Positions 1-8,935 are shown, counted from the stretch's first letter. The stretch: DNA of 64,000 nt from Blastococcus sp. CPCC 205250 (GCF_019799925.1 NZ_JABGCG010000001.1:372001-436000); one strand, 5' to 3'. Notes: generated by a model from the letters alone, not told the origin. A program made the numbers and translations.

Positions 1-2
1 GC

Positions 3-314
3 ATCTGGCTGGGGCTGCTCGTGCGGGATCCGGCGTCGGTCACCGCGGTGCAGATCCTGGTGTGGCCGTTCGCCTTCCTGTCCAACGCGTTCGTGGCCAC
101 GTCGACCATGCCGGGCTGGCTGGCGACGGTCGCGGAGTGGAACCCGCTGGCGGCCACGGTGACCGCCGTCCGCCGGCTCTCCGGCGACCCGGTCGGCACC
201 GGGGGCGGCTGGGCGACCGAGCACGCGACGCTGCTCGCCGTCGTCTGGCCCGTCGTCCTGTCGGTGGTGTTCGCGACGCTGGCCGTGCGCCGCTGGCAGG
301 GCCTGTCCCGGTGA
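3..314 (+). CDS. ABC-2 type transporter permease, C-terminal part (5' end outside window)
   Basis: The reading frame is open from the left edge of the window to the TGA at 312-314, so only about the last 103 residues are present. The visible part has hydrophobic stretches ([20 protein letters not shown] and [19 protein letters not shown]) around a soluble loop and ends in a basic tail, which is how DrrB-type ABC-2 permeases end. Such proteins form the membrane channel of a drug or lipid exporter with a separate ATPase, presumably encoded upstream. The next gene starts 63 bases downstream and is a DrrC-like UvrA paralogue, so a daunorubicin-resistance-like locus is a reasonable reading. Substrate unknown. 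Confidence 0.8.
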   Translation: MWLGLLVRDPASVTAVQILVWPFAFLSNAFVATSTMPGWLATVAEWNPLAATVTAVRRLSGDPVGTGGGWATEHATLLAVVWPVVLSVVFATLAVRRWQGLSR

Positions 315-376
315 CCCGCTCACTTCCCGGCCCCGTGCCGGTCTCCCTCGCATCCCACCGACGGCAGGAGCAGCGT

Positions 377-2653
377 GTGACAGAGGACCAGGTCTTCGGG
401 GCCATCGAGGTGCGCGGCGCGCGGGAGAACAACCTGCGCGACGTCTCGGTCGACATCCCCAAGCGGCAGCTGACCGTGGTCACGGGGGTGTCGGGGTCGG
501 GGAAGTCGTCGCTGGTCTTCGACACCGTGGCCGCGGAGTCGCAGCGGCTGATCAACGAGACCTACTCGGCGTTCGTGCAGAACTTCCTGCCGCACTACGG
601 CCGCCCTGACGTCGACTCGGTGCAAAACCTGTCGGCGGCCATCGTGGTCGACCAGGGCCGGATGGGTGCGAACGCCCGGTCGACGGTGGGGACGGCGACC
701 GACGCGGCCGCCCTCCTGCGGATCCTCTACTCCCGCGCCGGCGAGCCCCGGGTGTTCCCGGCCTCCGCGCTGTCGTTCAACGACCCGGCCGGCATGTGCC
801 CGGAGTGCGAGGGACTGGGCCGCTCGGCGCAGTGGGACCTCGACGAGCTCTTCGACAAGGACAGGAGCCTGGACGAGGACCCGATCCGCTTCCCCGGCAG
901 CGCCAAGGGCTCCTGGCCCTGGACGATCATCGCCGAGTCCGGCTTCTTCGACGTGCACAAGAAGCTGCGCGACTACACCGACGAGGAGTGGCGGCAACTG
1001 CTCTACGGCGAGGAGGTCAAGCTCACCTACGGCAAGATGAACCTGACCTACCAGGGGCTGCTCGTCCGGATGAGCAAGTCGTTCCTGACCAAGGAGCTCG
1101 CCGAGCTGCAGCCGCACATCCGGGCGGCCGTCGAGCGGACGACGACCTCGGGACCGTGCGCGGCATGCGGCGGCACCCGGCTGGCCGAGGCCCCCCGGAA
1201 CAGCCGGATCGACGGCGTGTCGATCGCCGACTGCGCCGCGATGCAGGTCGACGACCTCCTCGCCTTCGTCCGCGGGCTGGACCTCCCGCCGGTGAAGGGC
1301 GTGCTCGAGGCGCTGGCCGCGCTGCTCGGGGACCTCGTGCACATCGGGCTGGGGTACCTCTCCCTGGACCGCTCCACGTCGACACTGTCTGGTGGGGAGT
1401 CGCAGCGGGTGCGGATGGTGCGCCACCTCGGCTCGGCGCTGACCGACATCACCTACGTCTTCGACGAGCCGACCGTCGGCCTGCACGCCCACGACGTGCA
1501 GCGGCTCAACGCGCTGCTGCTGCGGCTGCGCGACAAGGGCAACACGGTGCTGGTCGTCGAGCACGAGCCGGAGACGATCCTGGTCGCCGACCACGTGATC
1601 GACGTCGGCCCGGGCTCGGGCACCGCGGGCGGGCAGGTCGTCTTCGAGGGCACGGTCGAGGGGCTGCGCCGCTCCGGCACGCTCACCGGCCGGCACCTGG
1701 ACCGGCCGCGGCGGTCCGCGCGGGAGCCCCGGACCCCGACCGGGTCGCTGCGGATCGAGCACGCCCGGCTGCACAACCTCGACGACGTCACGGTGGAGAT
1801 CCCCGCCGGCGTGCTCACCGTCGTCACCGGGGTCGCGGGCTCGGGGAAGAGCTCCCTGGTGCTGGGCGTCCTGCCGCGCCAGCACCCGGACGTCGTCGTC
1901 GTGGACCAGAAGCTGACCCGCGGCTCCAGCCGGTCCAACACCGCCACCTGGACCGGCATCCTCGAGCCGGTCCGCAAGGCCTTCGCCAAGGCCAACGGCG
2001 TCAAGCCCGCGCTGTTCAGCGCCAACTCCGAGGGCGCCTGCCCGCAGTGCAAGGGGTTGGGGCTGATCTACACCGACCTCGCGCACATGGACACCGTCGC
2101 CACGGTCTGCGAGGCCTGCGAGGGGCGCCGGTTCACCGACGAGGTGCTGCGGTACACGCTGCGCGGCCGCGACATCAGCCAGGTGCTCGGGATGACCGTG
2201 CTCGAGGCGCGGGAGTTCCTCACCGAGAAGCAGGTGCGGCCGGTGCTCGACGCGCTGGTCGACGTCGGCCTGCCCTACGTGACCCTCGGGCAGCCGCTGT
2301 CGACGCTGTCCGGCGGTGAGCGCCAGCGGCTGAAGCTGGCCGTGGAGATGACCGGCGAGGCCGCGGTGTACGTGCTCGACGAGCCGACCACCGGCCTGCA
2401 CATGGACGACGTCGACCGGCTGATCGGGCTGATGCACCGGCTGGTCGACGGCGGGCGCACGGTCGTCGTGGTCGAGCACGACCTGGACGTCGTCGCCGAG
2501 GCCGACTGGGTGGTCGACCTCGGGCCCGGGGCCGGGCACGACGGCGGCCGGGTGGTGTTCGAGGGCCCGCCGGCTGCGCTCGCGGAGTCCGGGACCCTCA
2601 CCGGGCAGCACCTCGCCGAGCGGCTGCGCCCGCGGGAGGCCGCCGCCGTCTGA
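377..2653 (+). CDS. Short UvrA-like ABC ATPase (DrrC/UvrA2 type)
   Basis: The product is 758 residues from the GTG at 377, chosen because AGGAG lies 6 nt upstream at 366-370; the open frame extends further up but only in poor protein. It has two UvrA-type nucleotide-binding halves. Walker A motifs are [10 protein letters not shown] (near residue 37) and [10 protein letters not shown], signatures are [11 protein letters not shown] and [11 protein letters not shown], and cysteine pairs CPECEG/CAACGG and CPQCKG/CEACEG are visible. True excision-repair UvrA proteins are about 940-1000 residues with a UvrB-binding domain, so at this length the protein matches the DrrC/UvrA2 branch linked to resistance against DNA-intercalating drugs. 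Its position after a DrrB-like permease supports that. The substrate and any repair role cannot be seen. Confidence 0.85.
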   Translation: MTEDQVFGAIEVRGARENNLRDVSVDIPKRQLTVVTGVSGSGKSSLVFDTVAAESQRLINETYSAFVQNFLPHYGRPDVDSVQNLSAAIVVDQGRMGANARSTVGTATDAAALLRILYSRAGEPRVFPASALSFNDPAGMCPECEGLGRSAQWDLDELFDKDRSLDEDPIRFPGSAKGSWPWTIIAESGFFDVHKKLRDYTDEEWRQLLYGEEVKLTYGKMNLTYQGLLVRMSKSFLTKELAELQPHIRAAVERTTTSGPCAACGGTRLAEAPRNSRIDGVSIADCAAMQVDDLLAFVRGLDLPPVKGVLEALAALLGDLVHIGLGYLSLDRSTSTLSGGESQRVRMVRHLGSALTDITYVFDEPTVGLHAHDVQRLNALLLRLRDKGNTVLVVEHEPETILVADHVIDVGPGSGTAGGQVVFEGTVEGLRRSGTLTGRHLDRPRRSAREPRTPTGSLRIEHARLHNLDDVTVEIPAGVLTVVTGVAGSGKSSLVLGVLPRQHPDVVVVDQKLTRGSSRSNTATWTGILEPVRKAFAKANGVKPALFSANSEGACPQCKGLGLIYTDLAHMDTVATVCEACEGRRFTDEVLRYTLRGRDISQVLGMTVLEAREFLTEKQVRPVLDALVDVGLPYVTLGQPLSTLSGGERQRLKLAVEMTGEAAVYVLDEPTTGLHMDDVDRLIGLMHRLVDGGRTVVVVEHDLDVVAEADWVVDLGPGAGHDGGRVVFEGPPAALAESGTLTGQHLAERLRPREAAAV

Positions 2654-2664
2654 GCTGCCCGCAC

Positions 2665-2702
2665 GCTCGTGCTCTGCCCACCGTGGTGGGCAGAGCACGA
2701 GC
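2665..2702. repeat. Palindromic repeat, family A (copy 1)
   Basis: Perfect 18-bp inverted repeat with arm GCTCGTGCTCTGCCCACC and a 2-nt centre (GT), 11 nt after the stop codon of the UvrA-like gene. It can act as a terminator for that gene. The same arms recur in the opposite orientation at 8966-9003, so it is a dispersed element rather than a simple terminator. Confidence 0.9.
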
Positions 2703-2703
2703 C

Positions 2704-3006
2704 GGCCGGACAGGTGCCCGGAGCCGGAAAACCAGGGGCGCCGGCGGCGTCGGCCGTGCCATGCTCCCGCGGTCCGTGGCCAGCAGCCGGGCGGCATCGC
2801 CGCCGCAGGTCCTGCGCGTCGGCCGCGGACGCCTGTGGGGTACTGCGCTCAGGACGCACCGGGTTCGACTCCCGACGCCGTCCGGCGCCCGGTCATCCCG
2901 GTCCCCGGCGGTCTGCAGCGCCCCGTGCGCTCCCCGCCGGGGACCCGGCCGGGCGCCGGGCGGTCGCGTGCGGGCGCGGTCGAGCGGACGAGAGGAGGCA
3001 GGGGAC
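2704..3006. other. Intergenic region, no gene recognised
   Basis: About 300 bases between the family A palindrome and the SPFH gene. Open frames here have no recognisable protein features. A GGGTTCGACTCCC stretch at 2861-2873 resembles a tRNA T-arm but no matching acceptor or anticodon arm was found. The last 15 bases carry the ribosome binding site of the next gene (GAGGAGG at 2992-2998). Confidence 0.6.
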
Positions 3007-3690
3007 GTGCGGGTCGTCGTGCAGGAGTGGGAGCGGGTCCTGGTGTACCGGGACGGCCGGCTCGCCGAGGAGCTCGGCGCCGGGCGGCACCGGCGGTCGC
3101 GGCGGAGGCGGCGCCTCGTCCGCGTCGCCGTGCGCCCGCGGCTGCTCACCGTCCCCGGCCAGGAGGTGCTCACCGCCGACGGCCTGTCGGTGAAGGTCAG
3201 CCTGACGCTCGTCTGCCGGACGACGGACCCACGGCGGTGGCACGAGTCCGTCGAGGACGCCGACGCCCTCGTCTACGCGACGGTCCAGGTGGCGCTGCGC
3301 GAGGCCGTGGCCGCACGCACCCTCGAGGAGCTGCTCGCCGCGCGGGCGGCGCTCGCCGACGACGTCCGGGAGCGGGTGGGCACCGCCCCGGAGGCCGTCG
3401 GCGTCGAGCTGGAGCGGGTCTGGCTGCGCGACGTCATGCTCCCCGCCGAGCTGCGGCACGCCGCCGCCGAGGTCGCCATCGCCCGCGCGCAGGGCCGGGC
3501 GGCGCTGGAGCGGGCGCGGTCGGAGGTCGCGGCCACCCGGGCGATGGCCAACGCCGCCCGGATGGTCGCCGAGCAGCCGGCGCTGCTGCAGTTGCGCACG
3601 CTGCAGGCGGTCGAGGCCGGCCGGGCGACCGTCGTCCTCACCACCGGGCGGGCGGTCCCGGCGGTGGCGGGCGTCGGCGAGGCGGACTGA
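3007..3690 (+). CDS. SPFH/Band 7 (slipin-like) protein
   Basis: The product is 227 residues from the GTG at 3007, which follows GAGGAGG by 8 nt. The order of features is typical of the Band 7 core: a beta-rich N-terminal half with RLLTVPGQEVLTADGLSVKV and a strand like SLTLVCRTTDP, then a helical part with VWLRDVMLPAEL followed by an Ala/Arg/Glu-rich coiled coil. The family usually has an N-terminal membrane hairpin that is missing here; instead there is an arginine-rich patch (RHRRSRRRRR) that could bind acidic lipids. Members scaffold membrane microdomains or guard proteases. It stands alone and converges with the PIG-L gene. Confidence 0.8.
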   Translation: MRVVVQEWERVLVYRDGRLAEELGAGRHRRSRRRRRLVRVAVRPRLLTVPGQEVLTADGLSVKVSLTLVCRTTDPRRWHESVEDADALVYATVQVALREAVAARTLEELLAARAALADDVRERVGTAPEAVGVELERVWLRDVMLPAELRHAAAEVAIARAQGRAALERARSEVAATRAMANAARMVAEQPALLQLRTLQAVEAGRATVVLTTGRAVPAVAGVGEAD

Positions 3691-3699
3691 CGGCTCGAG

Positions 3700-3765
3700 T
3701 CCTGCGGTGTCCCTCGTGCTCCCGCGGTGCTGCGGCACCGCAACGGCGCGGGGAACACCGCAGGA
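3700..3765. terminator. Bidirectional terminator between convergent genes
   Basis: TCCTGCGGTGT at 3700-3710 pairs perfectly with ACACCGCAGGA at 3755-3765, and an inner hairpin (GCGGTGC, loop TGCG, GCACCGC) lies at 3724-3741. It fills the gap between the SPFH stop and the PIG-L stop, so it could end transcription from both sides. There is no T-run, as is usual at this GC content. Confidence 0.7.
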
Positions 3766-3774
3766 GCGGTCGCG

Positions 3775-4476
3775 TCAGCCGGCCAGCGCGCGGGCCCGGT
3801 CGCCGGCCAGCAGCACCTCGGGAAGCCCCGCCAAGGCCGCCCGCATCGCCTCGGCCCCGCCGAACTGGAAGCCCAGCTGGGTCGTGTAGCAGGCGCAGGC
3901 CTCGCCCCGCCGGTCCAGGTCCTGCGGCAGCCGCAGCTCGGCCAGCCCGCCCGGCAGGTCCGGCCCGGGGACCGCGTCAGGGTCGCGCAGCACGTACGGG
4001 CTGTCCCGCCACCACAGCACCGGCCGGTCCAGCGCCGCCACCGCCCGCAGCACCTGCAGGTGGTCGACGTGCCCGCCCAGCGCCTGCGGGGCCAGCCAGA
4101 GGTCGGCGGTCAGGGGCTCCAGCGCCGCCGCGACGTCGAGGTGGACGTCGTCCCCGTCGTGCACCCCGGCGAACAGGTCCGGGGCGCTGTCGTACCCCCG
4201 GTGCGGCGCCTCGGGCAGCTCGAGGTGCACCGGCTCCGCACCGAGCAGCCCCATCGCGGCGGCGTCCTCGGCCCGGCGCAGTGCCATGTAGTCGACGTCG
4301 GCGGACAGCCCCTTGTCCAGCTGGCAGGCCAGCGCGAAGCCGGCCGGGTCCGGCACGCTCGCGGTGAAGCAGGTGACCACCGTGACCTCGTGCCCGGCCG
4401 CGGCCAGCGCCGCGAGGGTGCCGCCGACCGAGAAGGCGGCGTCGTCCAGGTGCGGGCTGACGGCCAGGACCCTCAC
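3775..4476 (-). CDS. PIG-L family N-acetyl-sugar deacetylase
   Basis: The product is 233 residues. The GTG start at 4476 overlaps the TGA of the upstream glycosyltransferase by 4 nt (GTGA). The zinc-binding signature PHLDD sits at residues 8-12 (PHPDD in most relatives) and the second metal motif GGHVDH at 134-139. PIG-L enzymes remove acetyl groups from GlcNAc in GlcNAc-inositol (mycothiol MshB), lipid-linked GlcNAc or aminoglycosides. It is the last gene of the nine-gene inositol/YcaO operon and directly follows a GT4 enzyme, the same enzyme pair as MshA and MshB. I infer it deacetylates the glycosylated product of that operon. The true mycothiol MshB may lie elsewhere, so this could be a parallel pathway. 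Confidence 0.85.
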   Translation of the reverse strand: MRVLAVSPHLDDAAFSVGGTLAALAAAGHEVTVVTCFTASVPDPAGFALACQLDKGLSADVDYMALRRAEDAAAMGLLGAEPVHLELPEAPHRGYDSAPDLFAGVHDGDDVHLDVAAALEPLTADLWLAPQALGGHVDHLQVLRAVAALDRPVLWWRDSPYVLRDPDAVPGPDLPGGLAELRLPQDLDRRGEACACYTTQLGFQFGGAEAMRAALAGLPEVLLAGDRARALAG

Positions 4477-5681
4477 AGCAGGTGCGCCGCCGACCGGAAC
4501 CGGCAGGACAGGTCGACCGACGCCGGCATCGACCAGTCGACGTCCGGCGCGGTGCCGGCCAGCTCGCCGTAGACCGCGTCGATCGAGCGGGCGAGCACCG
4601 GCCACGAGTACAGCCGGCGCACCTCCTCCAGCGCCGTGGTCGCGAGGCGCTCGCGCAACGCGGCGTCCCCGAGCAGCCGGTCCAGCGCCGCCCGCAGCCC
4701 GGCGACGTCGCTCGGCTCGTGCAGCAGCCCGTTCTCCTCGTGCCGCAGGCAGTCCACGACGCCGACGCTGTTCGTGCTCACCGTGGGCAGGCCGCTGGCC
4801 ATCGCCTCCAGCAGCGTGTTGCTGAAGCCCTCGCTGTAGGTGGGGCTGACGAAGACGTCCGCCGTCCGGTAGACCGCCGGGGCCTCGCTGGGCGGCACGT
4901 AGCCGAGGAACGTCGTCCGACCGTCGGCGCGGGCCTTCGCCTCGTCCAGGTCCGGCCCGATGCCCGAGACGACCAGCCGGACGTCCTCGGGCAGCGCCTC
5001 CAGCAGGTCCAGCACGCCCTTGCGGCGGTCGACGCGGCCGTGGAACAGCAGCACCGGCGGGTCCTGCAGCACGCCCAGCGGCCGGTCCGCGGGGGTGAAC
5101 CGGCCGGTGTCGGTGGCCCCCGGGACGATCCGGAAGCGCGCCGGGTCGCTGCCCAGGTTGCCCACGACCTCGTCGCGGAAGCTGGCGCTGCCGATGAGCA
5201 CCGCCCCGGACCGGTCGACGACGGTGCGCATCGCCTCGGCGTGGGTGGTGCAGCAGGTGCCGACCCAGTGCCCGTCGCCGCCCTGGATGCTGACCACGCT
5301 CGGCAGCCCGGTGCGCCGCGAGGCCTCGAGCACCGCCAGGCCCGGCGGGTAGCCGTACTGGGCGTGCAGCACGTCGAACGGCCGGTCGGCGTGCAGATCG
5401 ACGACGGTGCGGACGATCTCGTCGATGTCGCCCTCCCAGTCGGCCGGGACGACGGTCTCGCCGCGACTGGGCAGCGCGACCACCTCGACGCCGGCGGGCA
5501 CTCGGTCGGCCGGGGGCGGGCCGCCGCCGTAGACCCGCGTGCCGGCCTCGTCGTCGCGGTACTGGCTGACCAGCGTCACCTCGTGGCCCAGGGCGACGAG
5601 CTCGCGCAGCAGGTTCTCCGCGTACACGCTCATGCCGCTGACCGCCGGCCAATAGCGGCGGCTGACGAAGCAGATCCTCAC
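4473..5681 (-). CDS. GT4 family glycosyltransferase (MshA-like fold)
   Basis: The product is 402 residues, starting at the GTG (5681) that overlaps the stop of the isomerase gene. It is a GT-B fold enzyme: the N-terminal domain starts MRICFVSRRYWPAVSGMSVY, the linker has LFHGRVDRRKGVLDLLEALP, and the C-terminal domain carries the donor-binding SEGFSNTLLEAMASGLP with the E-x7-E pair near residues 283-291. Retaining GT4 enzymes transfer a sugar from a nucleotide donor; the best known inositol-using member is MshA (UDP-GlcNAc plus inositol 3-phosphate). With an inositol-phosphate synthase at the head of this operon and a deacetylase after it, a glycosylated inositol is a plausible product. The cysteine-rich WVGTCCTTH segment is a local feature I do not recognise. 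Confidence 0.85.
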   Translation of the reverse strand: MRICFVSRRYWPAVSGMSVYAENLLRELVALGHEVTLVSQYRDDEAGTRVYGGGPPPADRVPAGVEVVALPSRGETVVPADWEGDIDEIVRTVVDLHADRPFDVLHAQYGYPPGLAVLEASRRTGLPSVVSIQGGDGHWVGTCCTTHAEAMRTVVDRSGAVLIGSASFRDEVVGNLGSDPARFRIVPGATDTGRFTPADRPLGVLQDPPVLLFHGRVDRRKGVLDLLEALPEDVRLVVSGIGPDLDEAKARADGRTTFLGYVPPSEAPAVYRTADVFVSPTYSEGFSNTLLEAMASGLPTVSTNSVGVVDCLRHEENGLLHEPSDVAGLRAALDRLLGDAALRERLATTALEEVRRLYSWPVLARSIDAVYGELAGTAPDVDWSMPASVDLSCRFRSAAHLL

Positions 5682-6526
5682 GCGCTCTCCTCCTCGGCCG
5701 ACCGCAGCGTCGCCATCGCCCGCGGCACCATCTCGTGCGCCCGGTGCCCGTCGCGGGAGAGCTCCAGCGTGACCAGCCGGTCGAACGACGCCTCGCGCAG
5801 CGCGCGCAGCACCGCGGGCAGGTCGACGTCGCCCTCGTCCAGCGGGAGGTGGTCGTGCACGCCGCGGCGCATCCCCTCGACGGCGACCGTGCCGAGGTGC
5901 GGCGCGAACGCGGTGACGGCGTCGGCCGGCTCGTAGGCGCCGGAGACGACGCAGTGCCCGGTGTCCAGCGCCAGCGTGATGCCCGGCGCCGCCGCGGCGA
6001 GCCGGGCCCAGTCGTCGCAGTCCTCGACGAGCATCCCCGGCTCGGGCTCGACGGCGAGCGCGTAGGACCGGCCGCCGTGCGAGTCGACCAGCGCGCGGAC
6101 GCCGTCGACCACCCAGCCCCACGCCTCCTCCCGGTCGACGCCCGGCCGCGGCACACCCGCCCAGAAGCTGACCGCCTCGGCGCCGAGCACCTCGGCCAGG
6201 TCGCAGGCCAGCCGCAGGTAGGCCAGCCGGCGCTCCCGGCCCTCGGCCGAGGCGGTGACCAGCGTCGGCTCGTGCTTGACCCGCGGGTCGAGCAGGTAGC
6301 GGGCGCCGGTCTCCACGACCACGCCGAGGCCGAGGTCGTCGCAGCGGGCGCGCACCCGCTCGGCCTGGCCGAAGGCGTCGTCGGCGAACGGGTCGAGGTG
6401 GACGACGTCGAGGGTCAGCGCCACCCCTGCGTAGCCGCAGTCGGCGAGGAACGGCAGCGCGTCGGACAGCCGGTGCGAGGTCAGGCCATTGGTGTTGTAC
6501 GCGTAGCGCAGGCTCACTCCGTCCAT
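5678..6526 (-). CDS. Sugar phosphate isomerase/epimerase (TIM barrel)
   Basis: The product is 282 residues from the ATG at 6526. It has the AP-endonuclease-2-like TIM-barrel pattern: RYAYNTNGLTSHRL at the N-terminus, ALTLDVVHLDP on an early strand, AVEPEPGMLVED with a metal-ligand glutamate, LALDTGHCVVSG with Asp and His ligands, and VAVEGMRRGVHDHLPLDEGDVD near the end. Family members include inosose dehydratase IolE, xylose isomerase-like and hydroxypyruvate isomerase-like enzymes. In this operon an epimerase or dehydratase acting on a keto-cyclitol or sugar phosphate is plausible. Its stop overlaps the GT4 start. A 70-base spacer separates it from YcaO, the only sizeable gap in the middle of the operon. 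Confidence 0.8.
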   Translation of the reverse strand: MDGVSLRYAYNTNGLTSHRLSDALPFLADCGYAGVALTLDVVHLDPFADDAFGQAERVRARCDDLGLGVVVETGARYLLDPRVKHEPTLVTASAEGRERRLAYLRLACDLAEVLGAEAVSFWAGVPRPGVDREEAWGWVVDGVRALVDSHGGRSYALAVEPEPGMLVEDCDDWARLAAAAPGITLALDTGHCVVSGAYEPADAVTAFAPHLGTVAVEGMRRGVHDHLPLDEGDVDLPAVLRALREASFDRLVTLELSRDGHRAHEMVPRAMATLRSAEEESA

Positions 6527-6596
6527 GGTTCGGCTCCGCCTTCGTTCCGCTCCTCGGTCGCTGGCGCTCCCTGCGATGCTCGCTCAGGCGTCGCTC

Positions 6597-8060
6597 TCAC
6601 GAGCCCAGCACCTCCGCGACCACGTGCCGCCCGGGCTCCCGGTACAGCGGGTACAGCGCCCCGACGCGCCGGTCGGCGCCGGCGCGGTCGAACCAGGCCG
6701 GCCCGCCCAGCCGCTCCTGCGCCTCGGCGGTCAGGTGCACCCGCGCCCAGCCGCCCGGGTCGGCCCCCACCGCCACCAGCGGCTCGCCGCGGTCGAGCAG
6801 CCGGCGCACGCCGCGCTCGCCGATCCGGCCGTAGGACATCGTCTCGACCTCCAGGCCGGGTACGAGCACCTTCGCCGCCACCGCGTCACCGGCCGAGGGC
6901 TGCAGCTCGACCAGCACGTCGAAGCCCGCATCCTGCACCGCGCCGGTCACGTGCCCGTGCAGGTCCGCACCGTCATACTGCGGCAGGTCCACCAGCCGCG
7001 CGGTCTGGCGGCGGGCCAGCACGGTCTCCCGCAGCAGGTCGGTCAGCGCGCTGGTGCCCATGCGGGTCCACGCCAGCATGGTCTCCAGCGCGCGGTCCTC
7101 CTCGACCAGACGCTCCGGGGGGTGCCCGCCGCGCCAGGAGTCCAGGTAGCCCGGCGGCGTCGCCGGCAGCACCGCCTCGAACGGGCCGTGCATGAACGCC
7201 TTGCGGCTGCGGGCGGAGGCGAACTCGTGCAGCGCCTTGCGCACGGCGGTGTCCCGGTCGGGGTGCGCGGCCTCCCCGCAGGCGGTCGCCATGACCGGCA
7301 CCGGCTCCGAGCCGTCGCGCGAGCAGCCGACGGCGTAGAGGTCCACCACGCCGAAGGCTGTGCTCGCCAGCTTCACGATCACCTCGATGCCGGCCGCGTC
7401 CAGCCGGTCGAGCAGGGCCAGCGCGTCGGGGTCGCGCAGCCCGGTGAGGTCGACCTCGATGCCGCGGTCCATCGCGCGGAAGGCGGTCGCGTTGCCGTCG
7501 CGCTGCAGCACCTCGAGCAGCGCGTGGGTCACCGCGCGGTCGGCGTCGAAGGCCGCGCCCTGGCCGTTGGTGATGACCGTGGTGAGCCAGCCGCCGGGAG
7601 CCGGGTCGCCGGGGAGGTCCTGCGGCGCGGAGGCGACGAGCTCGGCGGGCACCAGCACCTGCTCGCCGTCGCGCAGCCGGGTCATCGGGAGCCACTGCAG
7701 CGGGCGGTCGTCGGTGTAGTCGCTGCCGGCCTCCAGGCACAGGGTGCGCGGGTCGGCGACCCGGTCGGAGCCCTCGCGCCGCACGAGCTCGGCGTGCGAG
7801 GCCTGCACCCGGCGGACGTGCTGGTGGGCGCGCACCGACAGCGCCATCTCGGCCATCTCGCCCAGCGCGCCGGTGCGCGCCTCCTCGCGGGTGGCCCCGT
7901 AGCCGAGGCCGCTGCCGCCGGGGTGCTCGGGCGTGGTCGGCAGGACGGCGCTGTGCAGCGGGACGTCGAGCACGTCCAGGCCCTCGATGGCGAACTCCTC
8001 GACCGGGGTGGGGAAGGAGTTCCGGTAGCGCTGCGACGGCGTCGCCACGGTCGCGGTCAC
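6597..8060 (-). CDS. YcaO domain protein
   Basis: The product is 487 residues. The GTG start at 8060 overlaps the stop of the MBL gene. YcaO hallmarks are visible: LGYGATREEARTGALGEMAEMAL (the ATP-binding helix with two glutamates), ALLEVLQRDGNATAFR (the ERDA-like segment), and ACGEAAHPDRDTAVRKALHEF, the E-rich third segment. YcaO enzymes use ATP to activate amide oxygens, making azoles, thioamides or amidines on peptides, or thionating small molecules. No RiPP precursor peptide, E1-like cyclodehydratase partner or TfuA was seen nearby, so a small-molecule role is more likely than a RiPP one. The C-terminal 150 residues do not resemble anything I can name. Its exact substrate cannot be inferred. 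Confidence 0.85.
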   Translation of the reverse strand: MTATVATPSQRYRNSFPTPVEEFAIEGLDVLDVPLHSAVLPTTPEHPGGSGLGYGATREEARTGALGEMAEMALSVRAHQHVRRVQASHAELVRREGSDRVADPRTLCLEAGSDYTDDRPLQWLPMTRLRDGEQVLVPAELVASAPQDLPGDPAPGGWLTTVITNGQGAAFDADRAVTHALLEVLQRDGNATAFRAMDRGIEVDLTGLRDPDALALLDRLDAAGIEVIVKLASTAFGVVDLYAVGCSRDGSEPVPVMATACGEAAHPDRDTAVRKALHEFASARSRKAFMHGPFEAVLPATPPGYLDSWRGGHPPERLVEEDRALETMLAWTRMGTSALTDLLRETVLARRQTARLVDLPQYDGADLHGHVTGAVQDAGFDVLVELQPSAGDAVAAKVLVPGLEVETMSYGRIGERGVRRLLDRGEPLVAVGADPGGWARVHLTAEAQERLGGPAWFDRAGADRRVGALYPLYREPGRHVVAEVLGS

Positions 8061-8935
8061 AGCTCGGCCAGCGCGACGGGGGCGGCGTCGGGCGGACCGG
8101 ACAGCAGCCGCTGCACCAGGTGCACGACGTGGTCGGTGGTCACCCCGGGGACCATCTCGAACGGCGTGGCCACGGTGTCGAACTCCAGGGTGCCGATGAC
8201 CGCGAGGTAGTCGCGCAGCTCGCCGTGGGAGAGCGGGATCTGCGCGTGGAACGCCTTGTGCGCGCTCAGCCCGACCGGCGTGCCGTCGTCGGCCAGGTCG
8301 ACCTTGAGCGAGTCGCCGCAGAAGAGCACGCGGCGGCGGCGGTCGTGCAGCACCGAGTGGCCGGGGAAGTGGCCGCCGGTGCGGTACAGCGTCAGGTCGG
8401 GCGCGAGCTCCAGGACGTCGTCGGCCGGCCAGGTGACCCGGAAGGTCTTGGTCCACTCCAGGTCCCGCACGCCCACGCACACCACCCGCGGCTCGAGCTC
8501 GCGCTGCAGCTGCCACAGCGCGCCGTAGCCGTGCACGTGGCTGGCGGCGAGGACGTCGAGACCGCCCTTCTCCGCGGCCATCCGACGCAGCTCGGCGAGC
8601 ATGTCGGCGGTGTACCAGGGGGCGCACTCGAAGGCGACCAGCCCGATGTCGGTCTCGATCACCCAGCCCACGCTGTCCAGGCCGAAGCGCGGGGACGTGC
8701 CGAACTCGGTGACGCCCGCGATCGGGGCCGGGCGCCAGGAGCCGGTGACCAGCTCCTCGGCCTGCTTCTCGGTCACGAACTCGAAGCCGTGCGGGGGGAG
8801 CGCGTTGCGCACGTCGGCGCAGACGGGGCAGGTGAGCGGGCCTGGTGCCGGCCAGCGCTGCCAGTGCCCGCAGTTGGTGCAGGCGTAGGCGGGCAGGTCG
8901 GGCAGCAGGCCGCGGTAGGGGTTGGTCGCGGTCAC
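8057..8935 (-). CDS. MBL-fold metallo-hydrolase with N-terminal zinc ribbon
   Basis: The product is 292 residues. The GTG start (8935) overlaps the oxidoreductase stop. The N-terminus carries two CxxC knuckles (CTNCGHW and CPVCADVR, residues about 15-36), a rubredoxin-like zinc ribbon. The rest is a metallo-beta-lactamase fold: ASHVHGYGALW in place of the usual HxHxDH, then TGGHFPGHSVL, LFCGDSLKVDL and VATPF. The first metal motif is degenerate (SHVHGYG), so hydrolase activity is uncertain; binding of a single metal or a thiol-dependent redox reaction are alternatives. It lies between the Gfo/Idh/MocA oxidoreductase and YcaO with coupled translation, so it probably acts on the same intermediate as these enzymes. 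Confidence 0.78.
   Translation of the reverse strand: MTATNPYRGLLPDLPAYACTNCGHWQRWPAPGPLTCPVCADVRNALPPHGFEFVTEKQAEELVTGSWRPAPIAGVTEFGTSPRFGLDSVGWVIETDIGLVAFECAPWYTADMLAELRRMAAEKGGLDVLAASHVHGYGALWQLQRELEPRVVCVGVRDLEWTKTFRVTWPADDVLELAPDLTLYRTGGHFPGHSVLHDRRRRVLFCGDSLKVDLADDGTPVGLSAHKAFHAQIPLSHGELRDYLAVIGTLEFDTVATPFEMVPGVTTDHVVHLVQRLLSGPPDAAPVALAEL

Noticed and set aside
62..376. N-terminal extension of the UvrA-like frame up to position 62
   Set aside because: The extension overlaps the permease gene in another frame and is Arg-rich; GTG 377 has a good RBS and matches the family start.
320..2797. Long minus-strand open frame opposite the UvrA-like gene
   Set aside because: It is an antisense shadow of a high-GC gene, without any recognisable domain.
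2855..2885. GGGTTCGACTCCC resembling a tRNA T-arm, possibly an attachment-site remnant
   Set aside because: No matching 5' acceptor strand, D-arm or anticodon arm was found within 90 bases, and the T-stem has a mismatch at its base.
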